DNA of 64,000 bases, taken from Plantibacter sp050587525. GTDB lineage: Bacteria > Actinomycetota > Actinomycetes > Actinomycetales > Microbacteriaceae. Location: positions 124,001 to 188,000 of the forward strand of contig NZ_JBOBFT010000003.1 of assembly GCF_050587525.1 (NCBI RefSeq). Reading direction: 5' to 3'. The notes beneath the pieces are model-generated. The model was not told where the DNA came from. It worked only from the letters and a program-made list of their open reading frames with translations, and did no database searches. A program made the position numbers and the translations under genes. Positions 18,052 to 26,300 of the stretch are shown one piece after another. How positions within the stretch are numbered: position 1 is the stretch's first letter; every line of letters starts with the position of its first letter.

Positions 18052-18684
18052 GTGATCGCATCTGCAGCGGAATCCTCCGCGCCGGGCACTCCCGGCAGAC
18101 GTGAACGCATCGGCGTGATGGGCGGGACGTTCGATCCCATCCACCACGGACACCTCGTTGCAGCGAGCGAGGTCGCACAGCACTTCGACCTCGACGAGGT
18201 CGTCTTCGTGCCGACCGGCCAGCCGTGGCAGAAGTCCGGTGTCACCGACAGCGAGCACCGGTACCTCATGACGGTCATCGCCACGGCGAGCAACCCGAGG
18301 TTCACCGTCAGCCGCGTGGACGTGGATCGCGCCGGGCCGACCTACACGGTGGACACCCTGCGGGATCTGCACCGCTCGCGGCCGGACGCGGAGCTGTTCT
18401 TCATCACGGGGGCGGACGCCGTGGCCCAGATCCTCAGCTGGAAGGACGTCGCGGAGGTGTGGGACCTCGCACACTTCGTTGCTGTGAGTCGTCCGGGACA
18501 CGACTTGAATGTTTCGGGTTTACCACAGCACGACGTAAGCTTGTTGGAAGTTCCGGCCCTAGCGATATCGTCGACGGATTGCCGGAGCCGGGTGAGTAAG
18601 GGCTTTCCGGTCTGGTATCTGGTTCCCGACGGTGTCGTGCAGTACATCACCAAGCACCACCTGTATCGGAGTGAAGTTTCATGA
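18052..18684 (+). CDS. nadD: nicotinate-nucleotide adenylyltransferase
   Basis: Makes nicotinate adenine dinucleotide from nicotinate mononucleotide and ATP in NAD synthesis. The nucleotidyltransferase motif 'GVMGGTFDPIHHGHL' and the C-terminal 'ISSTDCRSRVSKG' with 'YLVPDGVVQYITKHHLY' identify NadD. The start is uncertain: GTG 18052 gives 210 aa with about 20 residues before the motif; GTG 18115 would begin almost at the motif. Its stop overlaps the next gene (ATGA). Confidence 0.93.
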   Translation: MIASAAESSAPGTPGRRERIGVMGGTFDPIHHGHLVAASEVAQHFDLDEVVFVPTGQPWQKSGVTDSEHRYLMTVIATASNPRFTVSRVDVDRAGPTYTVDTLRDLHRSRPDAELFFITGADAVAQILSWKDVAEVWDLAHFVAVSRPGHDLNVSGLPQHDVSLLEVPALAISSTDCRSRVSKGFPVWYLVPDGVVQYITKHHLYRSEVS

Positions 18685-19913
18685 CCGCGTCGCCAGAGAA
18701 CGCGCCCGTCACACGGCGTCAGGCCAGGGAGACCCAGCAGACCGTTGGCGCGCCTCCTGAGGCCGTCGAATCGACGGAGGCCGAGGCTCCGCGCCGTCGT
18801 CGTGCCTCCACCACGGAACCCGTCGCCGGCGGCAACATCCCCGATGTGGCCCCGCAGCAGGACGCTCCGGCACCGTCTGCGCCCGTGACGCCTGCAGCTC
18901 CTGCAGCGGCTTCGAGTCCTGCCCCATCAGGCACCTCCACCGGTGGCATGACGCGTCGTCAGCTCCGCGAACTGGAGCGTACCGGCTCGCTCGAACGGCC
19001 CGTTCTGACGCCCGTCGCGCCTCCGGTCGAAGAGGTGGCGCCTCCCGTCGCGCTCCCTCCGCGTCAGACCCCTGTCGCCCCGAAGCCCTCGGCCCCGGCG
19101 AAGCGTGCACCGAAGCCCGCTCCGTCGAAGCCGGAACCGATCGTGCCGCCGAAGCAGCAGGCCGCCAAGGCGGCTGTCGCGCCCACGGGCACGCCCATCG
19201 CGCCCGTGCCACCCGTCGTCCCCGCGGACGCCACGCCGTCGCGACCCCGCGAGACCGTGGCAGGCACGACGACCGCCGCCGGAACGACCCCTTCCGCCAT
19301 GCCCACCGTCGCCGAACAGGCGACCGGCGGACGCGCTGCGGAGCCGACCGGTTCGATCTTCGACGTCTCCGACCGTGACGACATCTCCGAAGACCCCGCA
19401 TCCACGCTCTCCAAGGGCTTCGGCCGCGACTCGATGCTCGTCGCGGCACTCGAGGCCGAGAAGGCTCAGGCCGAACAGGACGTCGCGTTCGAGGAACTCC
19501 TCGGCGCAGGCATCACCGCGACTGGCTCGGTCACGACCTCGTCGCTCATCATCCCCGTCGCGCCGGAACAGGCGACCCCTGGCGCCACATCGAACACGAC
19601 CGGTGAGATCCTCATCACGGGTTCGATCGAACTGCCCCGCGGGCTCGGCGCATCCGGCCAGGACCCCAACCACTTCGACGGTGCAGACGTCGACAAGCTC
19701 TTCGAGTCCGACGAGATGCCCGCCTCCGTCACAGCGGCGTCTCCCGTCTCGGCCAGCAAGGCTGTCAGCAGCCACGGCAATGCACGCGACGTCGTGCCGG
19801 CCACCACGAATCAGAGCAACAAACTGCTGATGACCTTGGCGATCGCCGCAGCGGTGCTCGCCGCCGGCGTGCTCGCCGTGCTCGTCATCGGATACTTCAG
19901 CGGGGCGTTTTGA
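18681..19913 (+). CDS. disordered Pro/Ala-rich tail-anchored membrane protein
   Basis: A 410-aa protein of unknown function. About 380 residues are low-complexity (Pro, Ala, Thr, Val) and probably disordered. A single hydrophobic helix at the very C-terminus (MTLAIAAAVLAAGVLAVLVI) ends almost at the stop, so it should be tail-anchored with the long part in the cytoplasm. Two copies of a basic motif, TRRQARE (11-17) and TRRQLRE (91-97), resemble the TRRELRE-type motif seen near the cytoplasmic end of various actinobacterial membrane proteins. It overlaps nadD by four bases and precedes rsfS, so it is expressed with housekeeping genes. Confidence 0.8.
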   Translation: MTASPENAPVTRRQARETQQTVGAPPEAVESTEAEAPRRRRASTTEPVAGGNIPDVAPQQDAPAPSAPVTPAAPAAASSPAPSGTSTGGMTRRQLRELERTGSLERPVLTPVAPPVEEVAPPVALPPRQTPVAPKPSAPAKRAPKPAPSKPEPIVPPKQQAAKAAVAPTGTPIAPVPPVVPADATPSRPRETVAGTTTAAGTTPSAMPTVAEQATGGRAAEPTGSIFDVSDRDDISEDPASTLSKGFGRDSMLVAALEAEKAQAEQDVAFEELLGAGITATGSVTTSSLIIPVAPEQATPGATSNTTGEILITGSIELPRGLGASGQDPNHFDGADVDKLFESDEMPASVTAASPVSASKAVSSHGNARDVVPATTNQSNKLLMTLAIAAAVLAAGVLAVLVIGYFSGAF

Positions 19914-19968
19914 TCCCGTCACACCACGATCCGGCGCGTGACCACGCGTCGGCAGAGGAGCGCACCAC

Positions 19969-20346
19969 ATGACCCTGGCCGACAACACGATCGAGATCGT
20001 CCAACGCGCAGCGACCGCCGCCGAGTCCAAGGGCGGCGACGACCTCATCGCCCTGAACGTGTCGGGTCCGCTGCCCTTCGTCGACGCCTTCCTGCTGGTG
20101 ACCGGCCGCAGCGAGCGGAACGTCATCGCCATCGCGAACGAGGTCGAGGACCAGCTGAACCAGGCCGGCACCAAGACGCTTCGCCGCGAGGGCAAATCGG
20201 AGGGTCGTTGGATCCTCCTCGACTTCGGCGAGGTCGTCGTGCACGTCTTCCACGAGGAGGAGCGCGTGTATTACTCGCTCGAGCGCCTCTGGAAGGATTG
20301 CCCGGTCCTGCCGCTCACCTCGAGTGAACCGCAGCCGGTCCAGTAA
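19969..20346 (+). CDS. rsfS: ribosome silencing factor RsfS
   Basis: A 125-aa protein that binds L14 and blocks subunit joining in starvation. 'ALNVSGPLPFVDAFLLVTGR', 'EGRWILLDFGEVVVHVF' and 'YYSLERLWKDCP' are the YbeB/RsfS signature blocks. nadD and rsfS are neighbours in many bacteria; here they are separated by the tail-anchored protein gene. The start is ATG 19969. Confidence 0.96.
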   Translation: MTLADNTIEIVQRAATAAESKGGDDLIALNVSGPLPFVDAFLLVTGRSERNVIAIANEVEDQLNQAGTKTLRREGKSEGRWILLDFGEVVVHVFHEEERVYYSLERLWKDCPVLPLTSSEPQPVQ

Positions 20347-20445
20347 TTCGATCATCCAGCATCGGGTTCTGCGCCGAAGTGGTCAAAACCACCTCCAGGA
20401 TGTAGTAATCTAGATGAGTTGCTTCCGCGCGAGCGGGAACAATCT

Positions 20446-20518
20446 GGGTCTGTGGCGCAGCTGGTAGCGCACCTGCATGGCATGCAGGGGGTCAGGGGTT
20501 CGAGTCCCCTCAGATCCA
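20446..20518 (+). tRNA. tRNA-Ala(GGC)
   Basis: A 73-base cloverleaf. The acceptor is GGGTCTG/CAGATCC with one G-U pair, the D-arm is GCGC/GCGC, and the anticodon stem CCTGC/GCAGG encloses loop ATGGCAT with anticodon GGC (20479-20481). The T-arm is AGGGG-TTCGAGT-CCCCT and the discriminator is A. CCA is not encoded (ACCC follows). An AT-rich TAGTAATCT at 20403-20411 is the probable -10 region. Confidence 0.97.
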
Positions 20519-20530
20519 CCCAGAGTGAAC

Positions 20531-20580
20531 AAGGTCCAACCGATTTCGAGCTTTTCGAACACGGTTGGGCCTTCTTCGTT
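20531..20580 (+). terminator. terminator after tRNA-Ala
   Basis: AAGGTCCAACCG (20531-20542) pairs with CGGTTGGGCCTT (20562-20573) with one G-U pair. An inner TTCGA/TCGAA extends the hairpin, and TCTTCGTT follows. It lies 13 bases after the tRNA. Confidence 0.85.
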
Positions 20581-20657
20581 AAGCCACGTTTCGTTCAGCC
20601 ACGCGCTCTGCGGGCCCGCGGTCGCGACGCCGCCGACGGAAGGAATCGCACGCCGTC

Positions 20658-21443
20658 ATGATGGGTGTCACGCATGCGACGAGCGGTGCCGCGGCGTGGA
20701 TCGCCGTCACCGGGACGATGCCGTTGCTCGTCACCGAGCTGCATCCGCTTGATCCCGTCGCGGTCATCGTCGGCTCGTTCGTGTGCTCCGGTGCGGCCCT
20801 GTTGCCCGATGCGGATCACCACAGCGCGACGATCTCGCATTCCGTGCCGGTCCTCGGCCGTCTCGCGACCGGCGTGGTCGGAAGTGTCTCCGGCGGACAC
20901 CGCCACGGTGCGCACTCACTCGTCGGCGCCGTCATCGTTGGCTTCCTCGCATGGGCGCTCACCCTGCTGACGCTGACGACGGACCACCTCGGCACGTTCT
21001 CGATCGGGACGGCACTCGGGGCCGCCGCACTCGTCTGCTTCGCCGTCAAAGCGCGCGCGGTCGTCCGCAGCTGGTCGGCGGCCTGGATGCTCGGCGGGAT
21101 CGTCGGTCTCGCCGTCGTGCTGCTGGCTCCGGGCAGTGTCGAGTGGTTCCCGGTCGCGGTGGTCCTCGGCTTCCTGGCCCACCTGGTCGGCGATCTGCTG
21201 ACCACGGGCGGACTGCCGGGCCTGCTCTGGCCCATCAAGCCGCGGCCGCCGAGAAGGCTCCGCCGCACGCCGGTCCTCAACCGCATCTGGCTGCCGAACG
21301 GCTACATCGCCGTCCCGCTGCTCGGGAATGCCGGCTCGATCCGTGAAGCCGTGCTCGGCATCGTCCTCGCGGCCTACGTGTTCGCGGGGCTCGGGTACGA
21401 GTCGTTCCGCGCATTCGGCGTCGATGTGACGGCGTTGTTCTGA
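20658..21443 (+). CDS. YdjM-like (DUF457) membrane-bound metal-dependent hydrolase family protein
   Basis: A 261-aa protein with about six hydrophobic segments. 'GVTHATSGAAAW' at the start, 'LLPDADHHSATISH' and 'GGHRHGAHSLVG' carry the clustered His/Asp residues of the YdjM family, proposed to bind metal; the enzymatic activity is unproven. 'FLAHLVGDLLTTGG' is the last conserved block. Start ATG 20658 or 20661 (MM). It appears monocistronic. Confidence 0.85.
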   Translation: MMGVTHATSGAAAWIAVTGTMPLLVTELHPLDPVAVIVGSFVCSGAALLPDADHHSATISHSVPVLGRLATGVVGSVSGGHRHGAHSLVGAVIVGFLAWALTLLTLTTDHLGTFSIGTALGAAALVCFAVKARAVVRSWSAAWMLGGIVGLAVVLLAPGSVEWFPVAVVLGFLAHLVGDLLTTGGLPGLLWPIKPRPPRRLRRTPVLNRIWLPNGYIAVPLLGNAGSIREAVLGIVLAAYVFAGLGYESFRAFGVDVTALF

Positions 21444-21489
21444 GATCGCGGTACGGGTCTCGCCACGCAAGCCGTGGCAGCATGGGGTG

Positions 21490-21993
21490 ATGGCGACCTC
21501 GATCCTCCTCATCTCGGACACCCATCTGCCGAAACGCGCGAAGGCTCTTCCAGAGGTCGTGTGGGATGCGATCGACACCGCCGACCTCGTGGTGCACGCG
21601 GGGGACTGGGTCGACGTGCCGACGCTCGACGCCATTGAGGCACGCGCGAAGCGTCTCGTCGGCGTCGCGGGGAACAACGACGGGCCCGAGTTGCACGCTC
21701 GACTTCCCCTCGTCAACCGGTTCGAGGTGGAGGGGCTGCGGTTCGCCGTCGTGCACGAGACCGGGGGAGCAGCGGGGAGGGAGACGCGCGCCATGGCGGA
21801 GTACCCCGACACGGACGTGCTCGTGTTCGGACACAGTCACATCCCGTGGGACACGACGGCGTCATCGGGCCTCCGACTGCTGAATCCGGGCTCGCCGACG
21901 GATCGTCGCCGGCAGCCCGTCTGCTCGATGATGACGCTCGTCGCGGACTCCGGCGCCGTGAGCGAGGTGCACCTCGTGGAGGTCTCCCGCTGA
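21490..21993 (+). CDS. YfcE/MJ0936-type metallophosphoesterase
   Basis: A small (167-aa) calcineurin-like phosphodiesterase. The metal ligands are seen in order: 'ISDTHLP', 'VVHAGDW', 'GVAGNNDGPE', 'FAVVHETGG' and 'VFGHSHIPW'. Members hydrolyse phosphodiesters in vitro; the physiological substrate is unknown. The ATG at 21490 lies six bases after CAGCAT; a GTG at 21487 is the alternative start. The convergent neighbour ends 30 bases away. Confidence 0.9.
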   Translation: MATSILLISDTHLPKRAKALPEVVWDAIDTADLVVHAGDWVDVPTLDAIEARAKRLVGVAGNNDGPELHARLPLVNRFEVEGLRFAVVHETGGAAGRETRAMAEYPDTDVLVFGHSHIPWDTTASSGLRLLNPGSPTDRRRQPVCSMMTLVADSGAVSEVHLVEVSR

Positions 21994-22023
21994 GCACGCC
22001 CGACTCAGTCTCCGAGAGCCGAG

Positions 22024-22989
22024 TCAGAGGCCATTCGCCACGAACACGGCTTCCGCGCGGTCCCTCATGACCTCGTCGTCTTCTTCCGACGTGTAGATCG
22101 CCTCCAGGAGCTGCGTCGTCGCGGGATCGAGCTGTTCGTAGCGTCGTCGCCACCGCTCCGCGTCCTTCCGCCAGTACGCCATCGTCTGCCAACGCGCGGT
22201 CGGCAGTCGCAGGGTGTGGCGGAGGCGGGATCGGATCGTCCGCATCTGGGAGGCCTCGCCGGAGAACCAGACGTAGCCGATGCCGTCCCGTTCGGTCAGC
22301 GCTCGGACCGCTTCGGGAAGGTCGGCCGCATCCGGGCCGTCGTGGGAGTCGGCCCTCGCGAGGCCGCGGGAGCCGTGCATCCAGACGATCCGGTCCTGGG
22401 GGCGATGGGCGAGCACGTGCTCGTCGTCCTCGCCGACGTCGATGACCGCCGTGATCGGCGGATCGTCCGGGCGATCCGCGTGGAACTCGAGGATCCGCGC
22501 GATGGCGGGGAGCGCCGTCGCATCGCCGACGAGCGCGATCCAGTCCGTGTCCGCGGGAGGTGTGTGGTGTCCGCGCGGTTCGCCGAGCGCGATCGTTTCA
22601 CCCGGGGACGCGTTGAGAGCCCAGCTCGCGGCGGGACCGTGGCCGTGGAGCACGAAGTCGATGTCGACGGTGTGCGCCAGTGGGTCCCACCGTCGGATCG
22701 AGTAGTACCGCGTCGTGATCTCGGCGGACGGCTCCGCGGCGGTTCCCTCCGCCGTCTCGACGAGCAGGGATCGTACCGATGCCGCCGGGGCGCCCGCGGT
22801 CGGCAGCAGCAGGGTGACGAACTCGTCGGGGCGGCCGGACGAGACGAAGGCGTCGAGGTCGAGCACTGCATGGTCCGGTTCCGCGGACTGCTCCGCAGGG
22901 CCGAGCGTGACCCGCATCATCCGGCTGCTCAGTCGGTGCGTCGTGATGACCGACGCGAGATACCAGATCGGCCGCTCAGAGCTTCGCAA
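22024..22989 (-). CDS. siderophore-interacting protein (FAD-linked ferric reductase)
   Basis: A 321-aa SIP/ViuB-family flavoprotein that releases iron from imported ferric siderophores using NAD(P)H. 'VTTHRLSSRMMRVTL'-like start, 'TTRYYSIRRWDPLAHTVDID' (FAD binding, RxYS), 'GPAASWALNASPGETIALGEP' and 'IALVGDATALPAIARIL' are typical. No ATG or GTG fits the conserved N-terminus; a TTG at 22989 overlaps the end of the upstream lipoprotein gene and keeps the conserved block, so I chose it. The frame stays open further upstream, but that part reads as the lipoprotein gene in another frame. Confidence 0.9.
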   Translation of the reverse strand: MRSSERPIWYLASVITTHRLSSRMMRVTLGPAEQSAEPDHAVLDLDAFVSSGRPDEFVTLLLPTAGAPAASVRSLLVETAEGTAAEPSAEITTRYYSIRRWDPLAHTVDIDFVLHGHGPAASWALNASPGETIALGEPRGHHTPPADTDWIALVGDATALPAIARILEFHADRPDDPPITAVIDVGEDDEHVLAHRPQDRIVWMHGSRGLARADSHDGPDAADLPEAVRALTERDGIGYVWFSGEASQMRTIRSRLRHTLRLPTARWQTMAYWRKDAERWRRRYEQLDPATTQLLEAIYTSEEDDEVMRDRAEAVFVANGL

Positions 22990-23986
22990 GCACGGATCCT
23001 TCGAGTTCGTGCAGCCACTCGGTCGCCGTGACGTAGTCGGTGATGCTCGTGCGGAGGCCGAAGACGTGGTGCTCGGTCGAGACGGGGAGCCTCGTGAACA
23101 GCTCGTTGTCGAGGACGTCCTGGATGCCGGGCACAAGACTGCCATCGGCGTTCAGCGGGTGGATGGCGACCGTGACGCCGCCGAAGACACTGCCGATCTG
23201 CTCGAACGGGTATGAGCTGTAGCCGGCATCCGATTTCTGGTCGGGAACGCTGCTGCCCGGCTTCAGGCCGACCTCGTTGACGACGAGGTTGCCGATCGAG
23301 CCGGTCGGCTCCTGGATCGAGAACTGCCCGGGGCCGTCGCCCAGGGAGAAGTGCACCCACGTGTTGTTCGCGATGACCTCCGCGTAATCGGTCTTGAGCT
23401 TCGTGAGGGTCTCGGTGTACGTCGTGCGCGCCTGCTTCCACGCGTCGGTCTTCCCGACGGCCTCGGCGAGCTGCTCCGTGATCGTCGCCCAGTCACCGCG
23501 GCTGTCACCCTTGGCGATGACGGTCGGCGCGATGCTCGACAACCGCTTGAAGGTGTCCGCGTCGATCTCGTCGGCGTCCCCGACGATGAGGTCGGGCTTG
23601 ATGGCGGCGATCGCTTCGAACTTCGACTCGCCGTACGAACCGATCGTCGGGACGCCCTTCACGAAGTCCTGCTGCGCTGTCGTGAACTCCTTGATCCACT
23701 TCCCGTAGTCCTGCGTTCCCGCTGGCGTCACACCGAGCGACATGAGCTGCCACGGGGTGTCGTAGGAGGCAGCCACGACGCGCTTGGGCGCGACCGGCAC
23801 CTCGACCGTGCCGTACGTCGTCTCGATCGTGTGCATGGGGACGTCTGCGCTGGTCGACGCTCCCGCAGACGTGCCGCACGCGGACAACAGGGCGGCGGAC
23901 AGGACGACGCCGATGCCGGCGGAGAGAGTGCGGACCACGCGCGTGAGTGCGGGGGAGTGAGGGGATCTGGGCACGGCGAACTCCAT
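22976..23986 (-). CDS. iron-siderophore ABC transporter substrate-binding lipoprotein
   Basis: A 336-aa FecB/FepB-type binding protein. The lipobox is LSAC with Cys37. 'GTVEVPVAPKRVVAASYDTPWQL' type sequence, 'FEAIAAIKPDLIVG', 'LSSIAPTVI' and 'TGSIGNLVVNEVGL' follow the family layout. An IdeR/DtxR-like box sits four bases upstream of the ATG. It is co-transcribed with the siderophore-interacting protein gene. No permease or ATPase gene is nearby, so it must work with a transporter encoded elsewhere. Confidence 0.92.
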   Translation of the reverse strand: MEFAVPRSPHSPALTRVVRTLSAGIGVVLSAALLSACGTSAGASTSADVPMHTIETTYGTVEVPVAPKRVVAASYDTPWQLMSLGVTPAGTQDYGKWIKEFTTAQQDFVKGVPTIGSYGESKFEAIAAIKPDLIVGDADEIDADTFKRLSSIAPTVIAKGDSRGDWATITEQLAEAVGKTDAWKQARTTYTETLTKLKTDYAEVIANNTWVHFSLGDGPGQFSIQEPTGSIGNLVVNEVGLKPGSSVPDQKSDAGYSSYPFEQIGSVFGGVTVAIHPLNADGSLVPGIQDVLDNELFTRLPVSTEHHVFGLRTSITDYVTATEWLHELEGSVLAKL

Positions 23987-23990
23987 CGAA

Positions 23991-24009
23991 TGAGGTAAGG
24001 GTTACCTAA
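23991..24009. promoter_or_regulatory. IdeR/DtxR-like iron box
   Basis: TGAGGTAAGGGTTACCTAA (plus strand) is an interrupted palindrome. Its reverse complement matches the consensus TTAGGTTAGGCTAACCTAA at 14 of 19 positions, including both TTAGGT- and ACCT-type half-sites. It ends four bases before the lipoprotein start, where bound repressor would block transcription under iron-replete conditions. Confidence 0.8.
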
Positions 24010-24065
24010 TTGTGTCGAGTGCTCAAGGGGCGGGCAAGTCCGAACGGCGGGTTTCGCCGCGTGAA

Positions 24066-24944
24066 TCAGTCGACCTGCATCGCAGATCGGTCAACGGGCA
24101 CGGTGGTGATGCCTCGCCGAGCGAACATGCCGGGCGTGACCCCGGTGCGGCGCCGGAACGCGGCCCCGAAGGCGGCGGCCGTGCGGAAGCCGGTCGCACG
24201 CGCGACGGACTGCACGCCGTCGCCAAGCGTGAGGCGCTGGATGGCGAACCTGATTCGCGCGTCCGCACGCCAGCGCGACAGCGGCATGCCGGTCTCCGTC
24301 GCGAATCTCCGCATGAGGGTGCGGACGCTCACACTGCACTCCTCGGCCCAGGCCTCGACCGTGCGCGCATCGGAGGGGTCCGCGATGATGGCGTCCGTGA
24401 CGACGCGGAGCCACGGCGAGGTGGGGAGCGGCAGGTCCACCCTGAGGCGGGGCGTGGGCTCGAGGAGGTCGAGCGCGAAGGCTTCGGCGTTGGCCCGGGC
24501 CGCATCGCTCAAGCCGTCCTGCATGAGGTGGGTGAGCACGTGATCGAGCAGGACCGGTGGGACGAGCACGGAGACCTCGTCGAGCCCGTTCCTCGGCTCG
24601 TCGGCGGCGAACCAGCTGCAGAGGAGCGAGCTGCCGGCTCCGGCGTGCACCTCGTGAGGAACGTCTGCCGGGATCCAGATGCTCGCTCCGCCCGGAACGG
24701 CGTAGAAGGCGGACGGTGTGCTCACGGTCACGAGGCCGTCGATGCCCCACAGGAGTTCGTGCGCGCGGTGGGCGTGCAGGGGCCACGACTGGCCCTCGAG
24801 CTGTGATCGAGGTGTGTCTATCCGGTGCGACGCGAGCCGGATCGAGGCGACCGGATTGTCCGGCAACTGCGCCCGCTCCCACACGGCGATCGCTTCGAGC
24901 GGGTCGTCGACGGTCAGCTCGCGACTCGGAGAGGGGATGCTCAT
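24066..24944 (-). CDS. AraC family transcriptional regulator
   Basis: A 292-aa regulator. The N-terminal half is a cupin-like sensor ('WPLHAHRAHELLWGIDG', 'GGASIWIPADVPHEVHAG'). The C-terminal double helix-turn-helix runs from 'ARTVEAWAEECSVSVRTLMR' to 'GFRTAAAFGAAFRRRTGVTP'. It lies directly upstream of, and in the same direction as, the iron-siderophore genes, so it may respond to a siderophore, as other AraC regulators of iron uptake do; this is inference. The ATG lies six bases after TATGGT (24956-24951, minus strand), a probable leaderless start. In-frame extension upstream is not supported. Confidence 0.9.
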   Translation of the reverse strand: MSIPSPSRELTVDDPLEAIAVWERAQLPDNPVASIRLASHRIDTPRSQLEGQSWPLHAHRAHELLWGIDGLVTVSTPSAFYAVPGGASIWIPADVPHEVHAGAGSSLLCSWFAADEPRNGLDEVSVLVPPVLLDHVLTHLMQDGLSDAARANAEAFALDLLEPTPRLRVDLPLPTSPWLRVVTDAIIADPSDARTVEAWAEECSVSVRTLMRRFATETGMPLSRWRADARIRFAIQRLTLGDGVQSVARATGFRTAAAFGAAFRRRTGVTPGMFARRGITTVPVDRSAMQVD

Positions 24945-25023
24945 GCTTCGACCATACTGAGCGACAGGTGCGCGGTGTTCCGATGGGGCGATGTTCGGCG
25001 CGGCCGGCCCACACTGCGGAGCG

Positions 25024-25965
25024 TCAGCCGCCGACGCTGACGGTGAGCCCGTCGTACTCGTGGACGGAGCGCTCCGCGCCGGGGAACCGGTGCGTCGTGA
25101 TGACCGGTCTGCCCGTCTCGGTCTCGAGCTCGGCCCAGTACGCCGAGACCTCGGCGACCCCTCGATCGGCGGCGGAAGCGACGAGCATCGCCGGGGCGAG
25201 CTCGGCCACGAAGGCCGCCGACGGGCCGTCCGGGGCTCCGTGATGGGGGAGGAACCAGATGCATCCCGTGAGATCCGCGCGCGCGGCGATCGCGCGCCAT
25301 CTGGATTCGGACCCGCACTGGTCGCCCGAGAACACGACGGGTGGCGCCGTGTCATCGTCGCGACTGAGGATGAAGACCGCCGACTCGTCGTTCGTGTGCT
25401 CGGAGAGATCGTGGAGGAGCGTGGAGAGCGACGCGTCGTCGGCGTCGCCGAGGGCGGCCACGAGCGCCGGGGTTCCGCGCTCGTCGCCTGTCCGCGGGAA
25501 CAGCTGCTCGAGCGTCCACCCGGCGTCCCGCCAGATCGGCAGCCGACAGCTCGAATCCGCGGTGATCACCGGTGTCCCGGAGCGGTCCAGCTCATCGAGC
25601 AGCGCGAGGTATTCCGTGACGAGCTGCAGGTGGCCGTGCGGGGAATCCACGTCGGCATTGCGCACGAAACCGTCGAGCCATGCAGTGGACGGTCGCGGGG
25701 CGGCGAAGCGCGAATACGGCAGGTGGGCGACGCCGATTGGGATCGATCCGGCGATGGCGAGCAATCCCTGGGCGTGGTCGCGGTGCAGATGGGTCAGGAT
25801 CAACGTCTCGATGCGGGTGATCCCGTTGGCCTGCAGCCAGGTCAGGACGTCGACGCGTCCCGGCCACGCTCGCTCGTCGCCACCGTCGACGATCGTGACG
25901 GCTCCCGTGTCGCCGATGATGACGGTGCAGCTGCCCTGGCCGACGTTGAGCACGTGCACGCGCAT
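25024..25965 (-). CDS. ComEC-like metallo-beta-lactamase-fold hydrolase
   Basis: A 313-aa stand-alone MBL-fold protein resembling the C-terminal hydrolase domain of ComEC/Rec2. 'MRVHVLNVGQGSCTVII' (HVxxVGQG), 'LILTHLHRDHAQGL' (the HxHxDH metal site), 'VVFSGDQC' and 'IWFLPHHGAPDG' are diagnostic. No membrane segments are present. A strong AAAGGAG precedes the ATG at 25965; the frame is open further upstream, but the family starts here. Substrate unknown; a nuclease role is not demonstrated for such stand-alone forms. Confidence 0.88.
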   Translation of the reverse strand: MRVHVLNVGQGSCTVIIGDTGAVTIVDGGDERAWPGRVDVLTWLQANGITRIETLILTHLHRDHAQGLLAIAGSIPIGVAHLPYSRFAAPRPSTAWLDGFVRNADVDSPHGHLQLVTEYLALLDELDRSGTPVITADSSCRLPIWRDAGWTLEQLFPRTGDERGTPALVAALGDADDASLSTLLHDLSEHTNDESAVFILSRDDDTAPPVVFSGDQCGSESRWRAIAARADLTGCIWFLPHHGAPDGPSAAFVAELAPAMLVASAADRGVAEVSAYWAELETETGRPVITTHRFPGAERSVHEYDGLTVSVGG

Positions 25966-26300
25966 CGACCGCTCCTTTCCCTGCTCTGCTCGGTTCCCGT
26001 CCTCACGGGAGCCGCTGTCAGTGTGTCCGGCGTCGGTGTCCGCCCGGGGAGCGGGAGATGAACGCTTGGAATCGGGGACGCGCGAACCCCCGAACGAAGG
26101 TTCGACGCTCGCGAACCCATGCACCCCGCTTCCGCGAGTCTCCACGGGCCCACGATGTGGAGCATCGGCCCGGCCATCCTGCGTTCACAGCGGCCTCCCG
26201 GCATGTTCACCGATGCGTCGTTGTCCGGTCGCGCAGGGGCTGCTTCGGTTGCCGTGTGCCTCGATCGGGGCACGCTCGAGTTCGACTCCGGAGGTCTCCC
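25966..26300. other. intergenic region without a gene
   Basis: 335 bases between a minus-strand and a plus-strand gene, so it must hold both promoters. I see a 6-bp inverted repeat, CGAACC (26083-26088) and GGTTCG (26099-26104), but no convincing -35/-10 pair and no coding potential. Confidence 0.5.

Noticed and set aside
20419..20661. Open frames crossing the tRNA-Ala gene
   Set aside because: They overlap the tRNA and its terminator and have no coding features.
21994..22023. Terminator between the phosphoesterase and siderophore-interacting genes
   Set aside because: Only a 5-bp GACTC/GAGTC pairing is visible, too weak to call.
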